Shown in pieces: positions 1 to 9,460 of a DNA stretch of 64,000 bases. The DNA is taken from contig NZ_JADDIV010000003.1 in assembly GCF_015070875.1 (NCBI RefSeq), forward strand, positions 434,001 to 498,000, read 5' to 3'. A program made the translations under genes and the position numbers. The stretch comes from Ramlibacter pallidus. GTDB taxonomy: Bacteria > Pseudomonadota > Gammaproteobacteria > Burkholderiales > Burkholderiaceae_C. The notes below the pieces were generated by a model. It ran no database searches. It saw only the letters and a list, made by a program, of their open reading frames with translations, and was not told where the DNA came from. Position 1 is the stretch's first letter. Every line of letters starts with the position of its first letter.

Positions 1-85
1 TCCACGGCACGGTGGAGCGGGGCGCGGCGAGCGCGTCGTCGACGGAGACCTCGTCCGGTTCGGACTTCATCAGCCAGTAGTTCAT
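1..85 (-). CDS. EVE domain protein, N-terminal fragment cut by window edge
   Basis: The reverse strand from position 85 reads MNYWLMKSEPDEVSVDD and stays open to the window edge. That opening is characteristic of the bacterial EVE-domain (formerly DUF55, thymocyte-nuclear-protein-like) family, which in known members forms a PUA-like fold that binds modified bases in nucleic acid. Only 28 codons are visible, so the binding pocket cannot be checked. The gene is divergent from panE, with 59 bp between the two start codons. Confidence 0.8.
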   Translation of the reverse strand, partial: MNYWLMKSEPDEVSVDDALAAPRSTVPW

Positions 86-108
86 GGGCAGGGGAAAGGA
101 TGTCTTCC

Positions 109-114
109 TAGAAT
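109..114 (+). promoter_or_regulatory. candidate -10 box (TAGAAT) for panE
   Basis: TAGAAT lies 30 bp before the panE start in the short divergent region. The same hexamer, or CAGAAT, recurs upstream of several other genes in this window. No convincing -35 element is visible at the right distance, so this is a candidate only. Confidence 0.35.
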
Positions 115-144
115 GCAGCTTTCCGCGCCCGCTGTCCACGCTCC

Positions 145-1071
145 ATGGCTCCTTCCACTCCTCCCCTCCAGGTCACGGTGCTCGGCGCCGGTGCCGTCGG
201 CTGCTTCTACGGCGGCATGCTGGCCCGCGCGGGGCACCGCGTCACGCTCGTCGGCCGCCCGGCGCACGTCGACGCGGTCCGGCGCGAGGGGCTGCGCATG
301 GAGACCCGCATGTTCGATGAGCAAGTGCGGCTCCAGGGGGTGATCCGGGCCGCCGACGCGCCGCCGGCGGACGTCGTGCTCTTCTGCGTCAAGTCGATGG
401 ACACCGAGGGCGCCGGCCGGGAGCTGCGCGCCACCTTGCGCCCCGACACCCTCGTGCTCTGCCTGCAGAACGGCGTCGACAACGCGGACCGCCTGCGCAC
501 CGTGCTGCCGGAGCACGAAGTCGCCGCCGCCGTGGTGTACGTCGCCACCGAGATGGCCGGGCCGGGCCACCTGCGCCACCACGGGCGGGGCGAGCTGGTG
601 ATCGAGCCGGCGCGGACGGCCGACCGCGTGGCGCAGGCTTTCGCCGCCGCCGGCGTGCCGACGGAGGTTTCGCCCGACGTGCGTAGCGCGCTCTGGTTCA
701 AGCTGGTCCTCAATTCCGCCTACAACGCGATCTCGGCCATCGCGCAGAAGCCCTACGGCGAGTGCGTGCCCGCGCCGGGCATCCGCCAGGTCATGCGCGA
801 CGTGGTCGACGAGTGCCTGGCGGTCGCTGCCGCCGAAGGCATCCGGCTGCCCGCCGACCCCCATGCGGCGGTCGACAAGCTGGTCGCCAGCATGCCTTCG
901 CAGCTTTCGTCCACGGCGCAGGACCTCGCGCGCGGCAAGCCCACCGAGATCGACTTCCTGAACGGGCACGTCGTGCGGCGCGGCGAGGCGCTGGGCGTGC
1001 CGACGCCGGCGAACCGCGTGCTGTGGGCGCTGGTCAAGCTGGTGGAGCAACGCGGGCCGACGCCGGCGTGA
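145..1071 (+). CDS. panE: 2-dehydropantoate 2-reductase (ketopantoate reductase)
   Basis: This is a 308-residue, full-length ketopantoate reductase family protein. The family reduces 2-dehydropantoate to pantoate with NADPH in coenzyme A synthesis. The N-terminal Rossmann motif is VLGAGAVG (residues 12-19). A QNG signature lies at 108-110. The catalytic Lys and its companion Asn match K186 and N190 in the segment WFKLVLN. The C-terminal half is the helical dimerisation/substrate domain. Burkholderiales often carry several paralogues of this family, some acting on other 2-keto acids, so the exact substrate is inferred. The stop overlaps the GTG start of the MFS gene by 4 bp, which suggests translational coupling. 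Confidence 0.85.
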   Translation: MAPSTPPLQVTVLGAGAVGCFYGGMLARAGHRVTLVGRPAHVDAVRREGLRMETRMFDEQVRLQGVIRAADAPPADVVLFCVKSMDTEGAGRELRATLRPDTLVLCLQNGVDNADRLRTVLPEHEVAAAVVYVATEMAGPGHLRHHGRGELVIEPARTADRVAQAFAAAGVPTEVSPDVRSALWFKLVLNSAYNAISAIAQKPYGECVPAPGIRQVMRDVVDECLAVAAAEGIRLPADPHAAVDKLVASMPSQLSSTAQDLARGKPTEIDFLNGHVVRRGEALGVPTPANRVLWALVKLVEQRGPTPA

Positions 1072-2237
1072 GTTCCCGCTGGATCGTCCCCAACCTCGTC
1101 GCGCAGCTGGCCTTCGGGCTGCTCGCGATGACGATCACGCTGCCTTCCATGCAGGACTGGCCGGCCACTTTCGGCAGCGGCCAGGCGGCGGTGCAGCTGA
1201 CGTTGAGCGGCTACATCGCGGCCTACGGCATCCTGCAGCTGGTCTACGGGCCGCTGTCGGACCGCTTCGGCCGCAAGCCGCTGCTGCTGTTCGGGCTCGT
1301 GCTCGCCGGCCTGGCGTCCGTGCTCGGCGCCCTGGCGCCCAACCTCGCCGTGCTGACGCTGGCGCGCGTGCTGCAGGGGGCCGGCGCCGCGGCCGGCATG
1401 GTGGTGGGGCGCGCGATGGTGCAGGACCTGTTCGCGGGCAGCGAGCGCACGCGGGTCATGGCCTTCGTCGGCATGGTGATGGGCGTGTGCCCGCCGACGG
1501 CCACGCTGCTGGGCGGGCACCTGCACGTCAGCCTGGGCTGGCGCGCCAACTTCGTGGTGATGGCCGTGCTGGCGGCGGTGCTGCTCGTGCTGGCATGGCG
1601 GGGCCTGCCCGCGGTGCCGCCGCGGCGCGACGCCGCGCGCGGCACGCTGCTGGCGGGCTACGCGCGCCTGCTGCGCGAGCCGCGCTTCCTGCTGTACGTG
1701 ACCATGATGGCGTGCACCACCGCGACCTTCTACACCTTCCTGGGTGGCGCGCCGCTGGTGCTGAAGTCGTACGGCGTCACGCCGGACCGCATCGGCTGGT
1801 ACATCATGTGCATCCCCATCGCCTACATCTTCGGCAACCTCTGGACGACCCGGCTGGTGCGGCGCACGAGCGACCGCCGCATCATGGCCCTCGGGCAGGC
1901 CTGGACCCTCACCGGACTGCTCCTCGTGCTGGGACTCGGCCTGTGGGGCACCGCTTCGCCCCTGGCGCTCGCGCTGCCGCTGGCCCTGCTGGGCATCGGG
2001 CACGGGCTGCTGGCGCCGCCCACGTTGACGGGGACCGTTGGGCTCATCCCCGCGCTTGCCGGCGCGGCGGCGGCGGTCGCCGGCCTCATGCAGCAAATGA
2101 GCGGCGCCTTCGGGTCGTTCGTGGTCGGCCTCGTCTCGCACGAGACGCAGGTGGGCCTGGCCGTGGTGATGCTGGCCTGGGCGAGCGCCGGCCTCGTGGC
2201 GCAGGTCGCGCTGCACCGCACGCCGCGCAGCACCTGA
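1068..2237 (+). CDS. MFS transporter, Bcr/CflA-like drug exporter
   Basis: A 389-residue integral membrane protein with about 12 hydrophobic segments, the usual size for a major facilitator. The loop after the second segment carries the MFS motif A (GPLSDRFGRKP), and the fourth segment region has the LARVLQGAGAAAG pattern of the Bcr/CflA drug-resistance subfamily. It probably exports a small molecule by proton antiport across the inner membrane; the substrate cannot be read from sequence. I chose the GTG at 1068, which overlaps the panE stop (GTGA). Starts further upstream would lie inside panE and add a non-membrane tail. Confidence 0.8.
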   Translation: MSSRWIVPNLVAQLAFGLLAMTITLPSMQDWPATFGSGQAAVQLTLSGYIAAYGILQLVYGPLSDRFGRKPLLLFGLVLAGLASVLGALAPNLAVLTLARVLQGAGAAAGMVVGRAMVQDLFAGSERTRVMAFVGMVMGVCPPTATLLGGHLHVSLGWRANFVVMAVLAAVLLVLAWRGLPAVPPRRDAARGTLLAGYARLLREPRFLLYVTMMACTTATFYTFLGGAPLVLKSYGVTPDRIGWYIMCIPIAYIFGNLWTTRLVRRTSDRRIMALGQAWTLTGLLLVLGLGLWGTASPLALALPLALLGIGHGLLAPPTLTGTVGLIPALAGAAAAVAGLMQQMSGAFGSFVVGLVSHETQVGLAVVMLAWASAGLVAQVALHRTPRST

Positions 2238-2325
2238 CACGGCGACGTCGCTTCGTCCCCGCTGCAAGCATGGCCTCGGCGACGCCATGCAGAATGGACG
2301 GCTTCACACGCCCCCGGAGGCTGCC

Positions 2326-3156
2326 ATGCTCTCGCCCGACCTCGCGTCCGCCCGCCGACGCGCCTTCCGCCAGCTGCACGCGTCCGGCTGTTTCGTGCTC
2401 CCGAACCCCTGGGACGCGGGCAGTGCCCGCTACCTGCAGCAGCTGGGCTTCAAGGCGCTGGCCACCACCAGTTCCGGCGTCGCCTGGCGCCATGCGCAGG
2501 CCGACGGCCAGATGGGCCTCGAGGACGTGCTGGCGCACCTGCGCGAGATGGTGGCGGCGACCGACCTTCCCGTGAACGCCGACTTCGAAGGCGGCTACGC
2601 GGCGGACGCCGAGGGCGTCGCACGGAACGTGCGGCTCGCCGTCGAAACGGGCGTGGCGGGCCTGTCGATCGAGGATTCCACCGGCGATCCGCAATCGCCC
2701 TTGCGCGGCATCGAGGAGGCGGTGACGCGGATGCGCGCGGCGCGGGCAGCGATCGACGCGACCGGCGGCGAGACCCTGCTGGTCGGCCGCGCCGAGAACT
2801 TCATCGTCGGCCGGCCCGACCTGGACGACGCCATTCGCCGCCTGCGCGCCTATGCCGAGGCCGGCGCGGACTGCCTCTACGCGCCCGGCATCCGCACACG
2901 CGAGCACATCGCCGCGGTCGTGGCGGCCGTGGCGCCGAAGCCGGTGAACCTGCTGGTCGGCTTCACCACCGACCTCACGATGGACGACATCGCCGCGCTC
3001 GGGGTGCGCCGCGTGAGCGTCGGCGGTGCGATGGCGCGCTCGGCCTGGGGCGGCTTCATGCGCGCGGCCCAGATGATCGCGGCCCAGGGACGCTTCGACG
3101 GCTTCGCGGACGCCGCCTCGGGCGCGGAACTCAACGGCTTGTTCCGCCGGGCCTAG
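2326..3156 (+). CDS. Isocitrate lyase/PEP mutase superfamily protein
   Basis: A 276-residue TIM-barrel protein of the isocitrate lyase/phosphoenolpyruvate mutase superfamily. Members cleave or rearrange C-C or P-C bonds next to a carboxylate using Mg2+. Visible family marks are the N-terminal PNPWDAGSA segment, the substrate loop TTSSGVAW, the metal-binding stretch NADFEGGY and the strand SIEDSTG. It resembles the short oxaloacetate hydrolase/carboxyphosphonoenolpyruvate-type members more than true isocitrate lyases, which are much longer. The reaction is therefore unassigned. The start at 2326 follows a GGAGG ribosome site; an ATG at 2287 has none. The 3' end overlaps the convergent hydrolase gene by 26 bp. 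Confidence 0.75.
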   Translation: MLSPDLASARRRAFRQLHASGCFVLPNPWDAGSARYLQQLGFKALATTSSGVAWRHAQADGQMGLEDVLAHLREMVAATDLPVNADFEGGYAADAEGVARNVRLAVETGVAGLSIEDSTGDPQSPLRGIEEAVTRMRAARAAIDATGGETLLVGRAENFIVGRPDLDDAIRRLRAYAEAGADCLYAPGIRTREHIAAVVAAVAPKPVNLLVGFTTDLTMDDIAALGVRRVSVGGAMARSAWGGFMRAAQMIAAQGRFDGFADAASGAELNGLFRRA

Positions 3157-4333
3157 GCGCGGCGAGCCACTGCCGCAGCTTGCGGTGCACCACCGGGCTG
3201 GAGAGCAGGTCGAAGTGGTGCGCACCCCGCACCACGAGCGTGTGACCGGCGGGGAACGCGAGTCGATGGTCCGCGTGCGCGTGCCGGCCGAGCGCGCTGT
3301 CGACCGCGACCAGGCCGTCGCCCGCAGCGGCCTTGCCGCGCCCGAGGGCGCCGGCGACGGCGTGGCAGGCCACGCCGGCCGGCAGCGGCACCGGCGTGCG
3401 CGTGTCGCGACGCACGAAGCGCCCGTCCTGCCAATCGGAAGCGAGCAGGTTGCCGTGCCGCAGGTCGGTGATGCCATCGCTGCGCAGGCGTCCCAGCCGG
3501 GTGAACGGGGCGAGGTAGGGGCTCGTGCCCAGCACCTCGTGCAGCCAGTTGCCGCCGCGCTCCAGCGCGGCGCCGTGGTGGGGCGTGCCCAGGAAGACCA
3601 TGTGTCCCAACCGGCGCGGCCAGGCCATGCCGGCCTGCTGTGCCTGGTGAACGGCGCTGCGGGCGACCAGCCCGCCCATGCTGTGGCAGAGGATGGCGAT
3701 CTCCTCCACCGGCACCGGCCACTCCGCGAGCAGCGCTTCGAGCCGGGCCGCGAGCTCCGCGCCGTTCTCCGACACGTGCCGGCCGGAGTTGTAGCGCAGG
3801 TAGACCGGCGTGCGATCCAGTCGGGCCGCCAGCGCCTGGCCGTGGTCGTGGCCGCGGTGCGTCCATTGGGCTTCCGCCATGCACAGGCCGTGCACCAGCA
3901 GCAGCAGGCGGGGGCGCGGCGGTCCGGCCACGCGCAGTTCCATGGCGATCGCCAGGGGATTGGCGGTGCGCGCGAGATGGTCGCCGACGATGCCGTTGAG
4001 GGCGGCGCGCACCGCGAGCAGGCGCGGGCCTTCGGGCGCGACGGCATCGCTTTCCGGCCCGGCCGGCCACAAGGCGTCGAGCCCGCCGAGTGCAGCGTCG
4101 ATGCCGGCGCCCACGAGGCTGCTCGCGCCGCGCACCGAGCGGTAGACGAATCCGGTGATGCCGCGCGTGGGTTGCTCCCGCGCCTCGCCCAAGGGCGGGC
4201 GCAGGCGCGCGATGCTGCCGTGCAGGCCCTCCGCCACGCGCGTGACGCCGTGCACGCCTTCCACGGCCAGCCGGACGGCGCCCCGCACGTCCGCGATGCG
4301 GGGCGGCCGGTTCTGGCGCGGAAGGGGCGTCAT
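3131..4333 (-). CDS. Alpha/beta hydrolase (PGAP1/lipase-like)
   Basis: A 400-residue alpha/beta hydrolase. After about 135 residues without clear features comes the first core strand and oxyanion segment LLLLVHG (143-149). The nucleophile elbow is CHSMGG (216-221, Ser218), where the usual first Gly is Cys. FLGTPHHG follows and a C-terminal RGAHHFDLL supplies a likely catalytic His. The pattern fits the PGAP1-like/triacylglycerol-lipase group. No signal peptide is visible, so it is probably cytoplasmic. The natural substrate is unknown. It is 8 bp downstream of another esterase gene on the same strand, so the two are probably cotranscribed. Confidence 0.75.
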   Translation of the reverse strand: MTPLPRQNRPPRIADVRGAVRLAVEGVHGVTRVAEGLHGSIARLRPPLGEAREQPTRGITGFVYRSVRGASSLVGAGIDAALGGLDALWPAGPESDAVAPEGPRLLAVRAALNGIVGDHLARTANPLAIAMELRVAGPPRPRLLLLVHGLCMAEAQWTHRGHDHGQALAARLDRTPVYLRYNSGRHVSENGAELAARLEALLAEWPVPVEEIAILCHSMGGLVARSAVHQAQQAGMAWPRRLGHMVFLGTPHHGAALERGGNWLHEVLGTSPYLAPFTRLGRLRSDGITDLRHGNLLASDWQDGRFVRRDTRTPVPLPAGVACHAVAGALGRGKAAAGDGLVAVDSALGRHAHADHRLAFPAGHTLVVRGAHHFDLLSSPVVHRKLRQWLAAPRPGGTSR

Positions 4334-4341
4334 CGGGGACC

Positions 4342-5436
4342 TCAGGGCGCGTTGCGGTGGCGCAGGAAGAACTCCGCCATGGCGCGCGAGGCATCGGGAC
4401 CGCGGGGATCCGTGAACGAGCCCTCCGCCCGGCCGCCCGACCAGGCGTGCGGTCCGCCCGCCACGCGCCAATGTTCCAGCACCGCCTGGCCGCCGGCGTC
4501 CACCCACTGCACCCGCGCCGCGGCGCGGCCGCGCCCGTCCACCGCGACGTCCCGGCGTTCCAGCGGCACGCCGGCGGCGCGGTGCGCGGCCAGCTGCCGG
4601 TCGATGACGGCGTCGCCGTTGCCCGCGGCGACCGTCGTATCGGCGGTCCCGTGGAAGACGACGGTCGGAATCGCGGCGGTGGACCGCGAGGAGCCGCGCA
4701 GGTTGGCCTTGCGCATGGCCTGGAAGGCGGACGGCATGTCGTGGGCCGCGCGCGCCGGCAATCCGGAATGGACGCCGACGGCGGCGAACAGCTCGGGGTA
4801 CTGGTCCGCCAGCGTGGCTGCCATCGCGCCGCCGGCGGACAGGCCGGCGACGTAGACACGGCCCGGATCGCCGCCGTGCGCGGAAAGCACCGATCGCACG
4901 AGCGCCGCGATCATCCCGGGTTCCCCGCCGTCGCGCCGCTGGTGCTGCGGCTCGAACCAGTTCCAGCAGCCCATCTGGTTGGACTTGCGCCGCTGCTCCG
5001 GATACAGGACCAGGAAACCTTCGCCTTGGGCGACCTCGTTCATGGCGGTGCCGCGCGCGAAGTCCTCGGCATCCTGCTTGCAGCCGTGCAGCATCACCAC
5101 GACGGGCAGGAGCAGCGCGGGGTTCGCCCGGGTCGGCTCGTACAGGCGATACCGCCAACGGTGGCCCTCGTGCGCGAACACGTGCGACGTGAACGACGCT
5201 TCGCGCGCGCCCGAGGCCGCCGGGGCGGGCGTACCCAGCCGCTGGGCATCGGTGCCCAGCTCGCGGAAGGGCACGTCGCTCACGTCCGGAGCCCTCTCCG
5301 CCGCTTGGTGCGGATCGCGCGCGGGCCGCGCCGCGGTGCCCGCGAGCGTGCTCTGGATCAGCTCCGTTGCCTCGCGCAGGCGCCCTTCGCGCGTCAGGAG
5401 TGTCGCGCGAGCCAGCGCTTCAGCCGTACTGCCCAT
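4342..5436 (-). CDS. PHB depolymerase family esterase (LpqC-like)
   Basis: A 364-residue esterase of the poly(3-hydroxybutyrate) depolymerase/LpqC family. Signs are VVVMLHGCKQDAEDFARGT for the oxyanion region, the lipase box GLSAGG with Ser200, an Asp in FHGTADTTV (Asp266) and a His in GGPHAWSGG. The N-terminal 35 residues (ATLLTREGRLREATELIQ) are a helical segment common to the intracellular members of this family; there is no secretion signal. It may cleave short-chain polyesters or other esters. The ATG at 5436 is preferred because GGGGAA precedes it and a good promoter places the transcript start near 5460. A GTG at 5463 would leave no leader. Confidence 0.75.
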   Translation of the reverse strand: MGSTAEALARATLLTREGRLREATELIQSTLAGTAARPARDPHQAAERAPDVSDVPFRELGTDAQRLGTPAPAASGAREASFTSHVFAHEGHRWRYRLYEPTRANPALLLPVVVMLHGCKQDAEDFARGTAMNEVAQGEGFLVLYPEQRRKSNQMGCWNWFEPQHQRRDGGEPGMIAALVRSVLSAHGGDPGRVYVAGLSAGGAMAATLADQYPELFAAVGVHSGLPARAAHDMPSAFQAMRKANLRGSSRSTAAIPTVVFHGTADTTVAAGNGDAVIDRQLAAHRAAGVPLERRDVAVDGRGRAAARVQWVDAGGQAVLEHWRVAGGPHAWSGGRAEGSFTDPRGPDASRAMAEFFLRHRNAP

Positions 5437-5466
5437 GGCCAGTTCCCCGATAGGTTGTTGCACTGC

Positions 5467-5496
5467 ACCATATCAGGCGGCCGTGCCGAATCACAA
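5467..5496 (-). promoter_or_regulatory. Candidate sigma-70 promoter for the hydrolase pair
   Basis: On the reverse strand TTGTGA (5491-5496) and TATGGT (5467-5472) are separated by exactly 18 bp. Transcription would begin near 5460, about 24 bases before the chosen start at 5436. It lies in the 86-bp gap behind the upstream kinase gene, so the hydrolases need not be co-transcribed with the signalling cluster. Confidence 0.5.
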
Positions 5497-5522
5497 GGCG
5501 GGCCCGAAATATTCCTCCCGGC

Positions 5523-7655
5523 CTACACCGCGGTGGCCGCCTCCGGCGTGGCGGAGCCGCTCGCGGGGACCAGCGGCAGGTCGAGGACGAAGGTGGCGCC
5601 GCGGCCGGGCCCGTCGCTGTGCGCCGTCAGCGTGCCGCCCATCTGCCGGGCCGCCAGCGCGCTGCTGTGCAGGCCGAAGCCGTGGCCGTCCTTCCGCGTG
5701 GTGAAGCCGTGCGCGAAGATCCGCGTGAGGTTTTCGGGCGCGATGCCTTCGCCCGCGTCGCTGACGCTGAAGCGCAGCGTGTCGCTGCCGAAGCGCCCCA
5801 CGTGCAGGGTCATTCGGTGCTCGCCCTGCTGCGCGCTGGACATCGCCGCCTTGGCATTGCTGATGAGGTTGACGAGGATCTGCAGCACGCGGCCGCGGTC
5901 AAGGGGCACCGGGGGCAGGTCCGCATAGTCGCGGATCACCGTGATCTGGTGCCGCGCCAACGCGGTGCCCTGCATGCTCAGCGCATCCTCGGCCAGCTCG
6001 GAGGGCTGCACAGGTTCGATGACGTTGGCGGCGCTGGCATGCGACTGCTGCGTGGCCACGATGTCCTTGATGTGGTCCACGCTCTTGATCAGGCGGTCCA
6101 CCTCCTGCAGCATCCCGTCCCGCTCGTTCGACAGCGCCTCGGATACCGCCGCCAGGTAGCCGGGGAGCATCCGTCCCTTGTCGTCCGCCGTCAGGTACTG
6201 GCCGAGGTTGCCGGCATGGGCCTGCATCAGCTGCATGGCGCGGGCCAGGCCGGCCACCCGCGAATTGCGCAGGGTGGACCCCACCACCCCGGCCGAGACG
6301 TTGACGCTGTTCAACACGTTGCCGACGTTGTGCAGCACGTTGGTGGCGATCTCCGCCCGTCCGGCGGCGCGCGCGGTCGCGAGCAGTTCGCTCTGCGCCT
6401 CGCGCAGGCGCGCCGTGACTTCCTCGTTCTCGCGCAGCGCGGCTTCGGCCTTGCCGTTGGCCTCGCTGAGTTCCTCGGCCATGCGGGCGCGGGCTTCCAG
6501 CAGTTCGTTGCGCTCCTGCTGCAGCGTGAGCTCGCGTTCGGCGCGCTGCCGCTCGTCCTGCTCGTGCGCCAGCACGCGGCGGGTCTCCGCCAGGCGGGCC
6601 GTCCGCACGGCGACGTCCTTCTGCACGCGCCCGAGCACGACGTGGATGAACGCGGTAAGCGCGATGCCGATGGCGGTGCAGGCGGCCAGGACGATCGCCA
6701 GCGAGGTCATGGCGTCCCGGTCGATCTCGGTGACGTCCTTGATCATCACGACCTCGCCCACCACCATGCCCCGCGTGTTCTTCAGAGGCCGCGCGACCAC
6801 CTGCGCCACGGTACCGTCGCCTTTGACGCGGAAGCGCGCTTCCGCCGCCTGGCGGCCGGTCCGGGAAAGGTGGGCCCTGACCTGTTCCGGGACCTTCGCG
6901 ACGGTGCGGCTGAGGACCACCACCTCGGGGAACTCGTCCCACTGCGTCTTGCGGGACTTGTGCGCGTTGGCGGTGATCCATTTCCCGTGGTCGATCAGCG
7001 CCTTGTCCATCACGACCACGATGTCCGCGTGCAGGGCCTTCTGGATGCCCGCCATGAGGTCCTCGAACTCCACGCCCATCTCGAGGAAGCCGATGGTGCG
7101 GCCCGCCACCACCCATGGCGTGGCGACGCGGAGGGTGTAGCTGCCGTACGGACCCTGCTCGTAGCCCGAATGGAACCCGCCCGCGGTCTGCGCCTGGCGC
7201 AGCACGAAGCGGTCGATGCGGTCGTCGAATTCACCCGGGCGGTGCGCACGCAGCAGGACGGTGCGGTCGGGGCGGATGAAGTACAGGTGGGAGATGCCGT
7301 TGCGCGCGCGGATGCCCTGCATCAGCGGCGCGCTGGCCACGGCGAGCCCGTCGCGGTCGCCGGCGGCCATGGCTTCCTGCAGCCGCGGGTCGGCCATCAC
7401 CAGGAGCATGAGCGACTTCATGGCGTCGACGTCGTGGGCGGTCCGCTCCTCGAGCATCACGCCCAGGCTCTCGTCGGCCTGGGCGCTTTCGTGTTCCTCG
7501 TGGTGCAGCTGCGCCACGACCAGCACGACCGCACCGACGCCGAGCGCCAGCAGCAGGCCCAGGCACAGCGGCAGCAGCACGCGCAGGCGCAGGCCGGAAA
7601 CGATCGACTTGGCATCCTCCTGGAGGGCGGAGGCGAGGGTGGCGGGAGCGGTCAT
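5523..7655 (-). CDS. Membrane sensor histidine kinase with periplasmic sensor
   Basis: A 710-residue sensor kinase. A first membrane helix lies at about residues 25-50 and a second at about 315-340. The roughly 265 residues between them form a periplasmic cache-like sensor (segment HLYFIRPDRTVLLRAHRPGEF and an FLEMGVEF strand). A long coiled coil (about 350-430) follows. The phosphoacceptor segment is atypical, VLHNVGNVLNSV with His442, as in a known HisKA-like subgroup. The HATPase domain ends the protein (NLISNAKAAM, DAGEGI, GHGFGLH). It lacks a receiver. The gene is 24 bp after the hybrid kinase gene and is the last of three co-directional kinase genes, so it may pass its phosphate to the receivers encoded upstream. 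Confidence 0.85.
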   Translation of the reverse strand: MTAPATLASALQEDAKSIVSGLRLRVLLPLCLGLLLALGVGAVVLVVAQLHHEEHESAQADESLGVMLEERTAHDVDAMKSLMLLVMADPRLQEAMAAGDRDGLAVASAPLMQGIRARNGISHLYFIRPDRTVLLRAHRPGEFDDRIDRFVLRQAQTAGGFHSGYEQGPYGSYTLRVATPWVVAGRTIGFLEMGVEFEDLMAGIQKALHADIVVVMDKALIDHGKWITANAHKSRKTQWDEFPEVVVLSRTVAKVPEQVRAHLSRTGRQAAEARFRVKGDGTVAQVVARPLKNTRGMVVGEVVMIKDVTEIDRDAMTSLAIVLAACTAIGIALTAFIHVVLGRVQKDVAVRTARLAETRRVLAHEQDERQRAERELTLQQERNELLEARARMAEELSEANGKAEAALRENEEVTARLREAQSELLATARAAGRAEIATNVLHNVGNVLNSVNVSAGVVGSTLRNSRVAGLARAMQLMQAHAGNLGQYLTADDKGRMLPGYLAAVSEALSNERDGMLQEVDRLIKSVDHIKDIVATQQSHASAANVIEPVQPSELAEDALSMQGTALARHQITVIRDYADLPPVPLDRGRVLQILVNLISNAKAAMSSAQQGEHRMTLHVGRFGSDTLRFSVSDAGEGIAPENLTRIFAHGFTTRKDGHGFGLHSSALAARQMGGTLTAHSDGPGRGATFVLDLPLVPASGSATPEAATAV

Positions 7656-7679
7656 GCTCTCTGTTCCTTCCGGAGGCGT

Positions 7680-9452
7680 TCAGGCACCCAGGGGTGCGGC
7701 CGCGCGGGCGGCGATGCGCGGCGGGATCCATTGCAGGAGGACCCGCCACATGCCGCTGACGTCCAGCGGCTTGGCGATGAAATCGTCCATGCCGGCGTCG
7801 ATGCAGCGCTGCCGGTCCGGAGGCAGCACGCTGGCCGTCATTGCGATCACCGGCAGGTGCCGCAGGCCGGGCAGGGCGCGGATGGCGCGCGTGGCCTCCA
7901 TGCCGTCCATGACCGGCATGTGCATGTCCATCAGCACCGCGTCGAAGCTCGCGCGCTGCACGGCCTCCACCGCGGCCTGCCCGTCGGCGGCGACCTCGAC
8001 CTCGAGACCCACCTTGCGCAGGAAGGCGCAGGCGACGACCTGGTTGACCTCGTTGTCCTCCACCAGCAGCACGCGCCCGCCCTGCAGCCGGGCCCGGGCT
8101 TCGGCCTGTTCGGCCGCGCGCGACGCGGCATCGGTGGCGGAGAGGGCCATCGGGTTGGGCGGCGAAGCGGGACCGGACGCCTCGACCACGCCGACGTCGG
8201 CCGTGAACCAGAAGCAGCTGCCCTGGCCCGCGATGCTCGTCACCCCGACGTCGCCGCCCATCAGCGTGGCCAGTGTCCGCGAGATCGCCAGCCCGAGGCC
8301 GGTGCCGCCGAAGCGGCGGGTGGTGGAAGTGTCGGCCTGCTGGAAGCGCTGGAACAGGCCGCGCTGGCCTTCCTCGCTGATGCCGATCCCCGTGTCGGTG
8401 ACGGCGAAGCGCAGCACCGCCCGGGGCCCGCTGCGCGAGGCCAGGCCCACGGACACGGTGATGCGGCCGCGCTCGGTGAACTTGACGGCGTTGGAGGCGA
8501 AATTCATCAGCACCTGCGCCAGGCGAAGCGGATCGCCCACCAGCCGGGCGGGCACTTCGGCCGGCACTTCGAACAGCAGCTCCAGCCCCCTCGCCGCGCA
8601 CTTCTGCGCCACGGTGTCGCGCACGCGGTCCAGCACGCCCGCCAGCGCGAAGGGCACCGATTCCAGCTGCAGCCTGCCCGACTCCACCTTGGAGTAGTCG
8701 AGGATGTCGTTGAGGATCCCCATCAGGTGCTCGCCCGAATCGTGCAGGCGCGAGAGGTGCTCGTGCTGGGACGGCGTCAGTTGCGTCTGCAGCAGCAGCG
8801 ACGACAGGCCCATCACCGCATTCATCGGCGTGCGGATCTCGTGGCTCATGTTGGTGAGGAACTCGTCCTTGGCACGCGTGGCCCGCTCCGCGGCCTCCTT
8901 GGCGGCCTGCAGCTCGCGCGTCCGCTCGCGCACGGTCTCCTCCAGCTCCCCCAGCTGGCGCGCGAGCCGGCGCGCCAGGTCCCACTTGGCCGTCAGCGTG
9001 CGGGCGAGCTGCGCCACTTCGATCATGTCGAAGGGCTTCTTTACGATCAGCAGCCGGTCCTGCACGTCCAGCCGCTGCAGCACCGTCTCCCAGGGATGGT
9101 CGGAGTAGGCGGTGCAGATCACGACCTGCAGGTGCGGGTCGGCGGCCCAGACCCGCTCGATGGTCTCCACCCCGTCCCATCCGGGCGGCATCCGCATGTC
9201 GACGAATGCGACGGCGTACGGGCGGCCGTCGCGGATCGCCGCCTCCGTCATCGCCAGCGCTTCCTGTCCCTGGTACGCCGAGTCGATCTCGAAGGCCTCC
9301 GCGGCCTTCGCCACCGGTTCGCCGAAGAGCTCGTCCTCGAGCTGGCGCAAGGCGTCCGGCGTCGAACCGGCCTGCAGCGATCGGCGGAAGTCCTGGTGCA
9401 TCGACGGCATGTCGTCGACCACCAGGATGCGGCGGTTGGTGGGGTACTGCAT
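7680..9452 (-). CDS. Hybrid kinase: receiver-HisKA-HATPase-receiver
   Basis: A 590-residue soluble hybrid kinase. Order: N-terminal receiver (1-155; acidic pair VVDD, phosphoacceptor Asp85 in FVDMRMP, Lys139), short coiled coil (165-195), HisKA with His204 in [10 protein letters not shown], HATPase_c (about 300-420; NAVKF, DTGIGI, GGTGLGL) and a second receiver (459-575; Asp509 in LMDMHMP, Lys561). There is no membrane segment, so its input is probably phosphorylation of the first receiver rather than a ligand. That receiver is strikingly like the one in the next gene upstream. The ATG at 9452 lies 8 bp after that gene's stop and aligns the two MQYPxNRR N-termini. No strong ribosome site is seen, so coupling to the preceding gene is likely. 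Confidence 0.85.
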   Translation of the reverse strand: MQYPTNRRILVVDDMPSMHQDFRRSLQAGSTPDALRQLEDELFGEPVAKAAEAFEIDSAYQGQEALAMTEAAIRDGRPYAVAFVDMRMPPGWDGVETIERVWAADPHLQVVICTAYSDHPWETVLQRLDVQDRLLIVKKPFDMIEVAQLARTLTAKWDLARRLARQLGELEETVRERTRELQAAKEAAERATRAKDEFLTNMSHEIRTPMNAVMGLSSLLLQTQLTPSQHEHLSRLHDSGEHLMGILNDILDYSKVESGRLQLESVPFALAGVLDRVRDTVAQKCAARGLELLFEVPAEVPARLVGDPLRLAQVLMNFASNAVKFTERGRITVSVGLASRSGPRAVLRFAVTDTGIGISEEGQRGLFQRFQQADTSTTRRFGGTGLGLAISRTLATLMGGDVGVTSIAGQGSCFWFTADVGVVEASGPASPPNPMALSATDAASRAAEQAEARARLQGGRVLLVEDNEVNQVVACAFLRKVGLEVEVAADGQAAVEAVQRASFDAVLMDMHMPVMDGMEATRAIRALPGLRHLPVIAMTASVLPPDRQRCIDAGMDDFIAKPLDVSGMWRVLLQWIPPRIAARAAAPLGA

Positions 9453-9460
9453 GGAGGGAT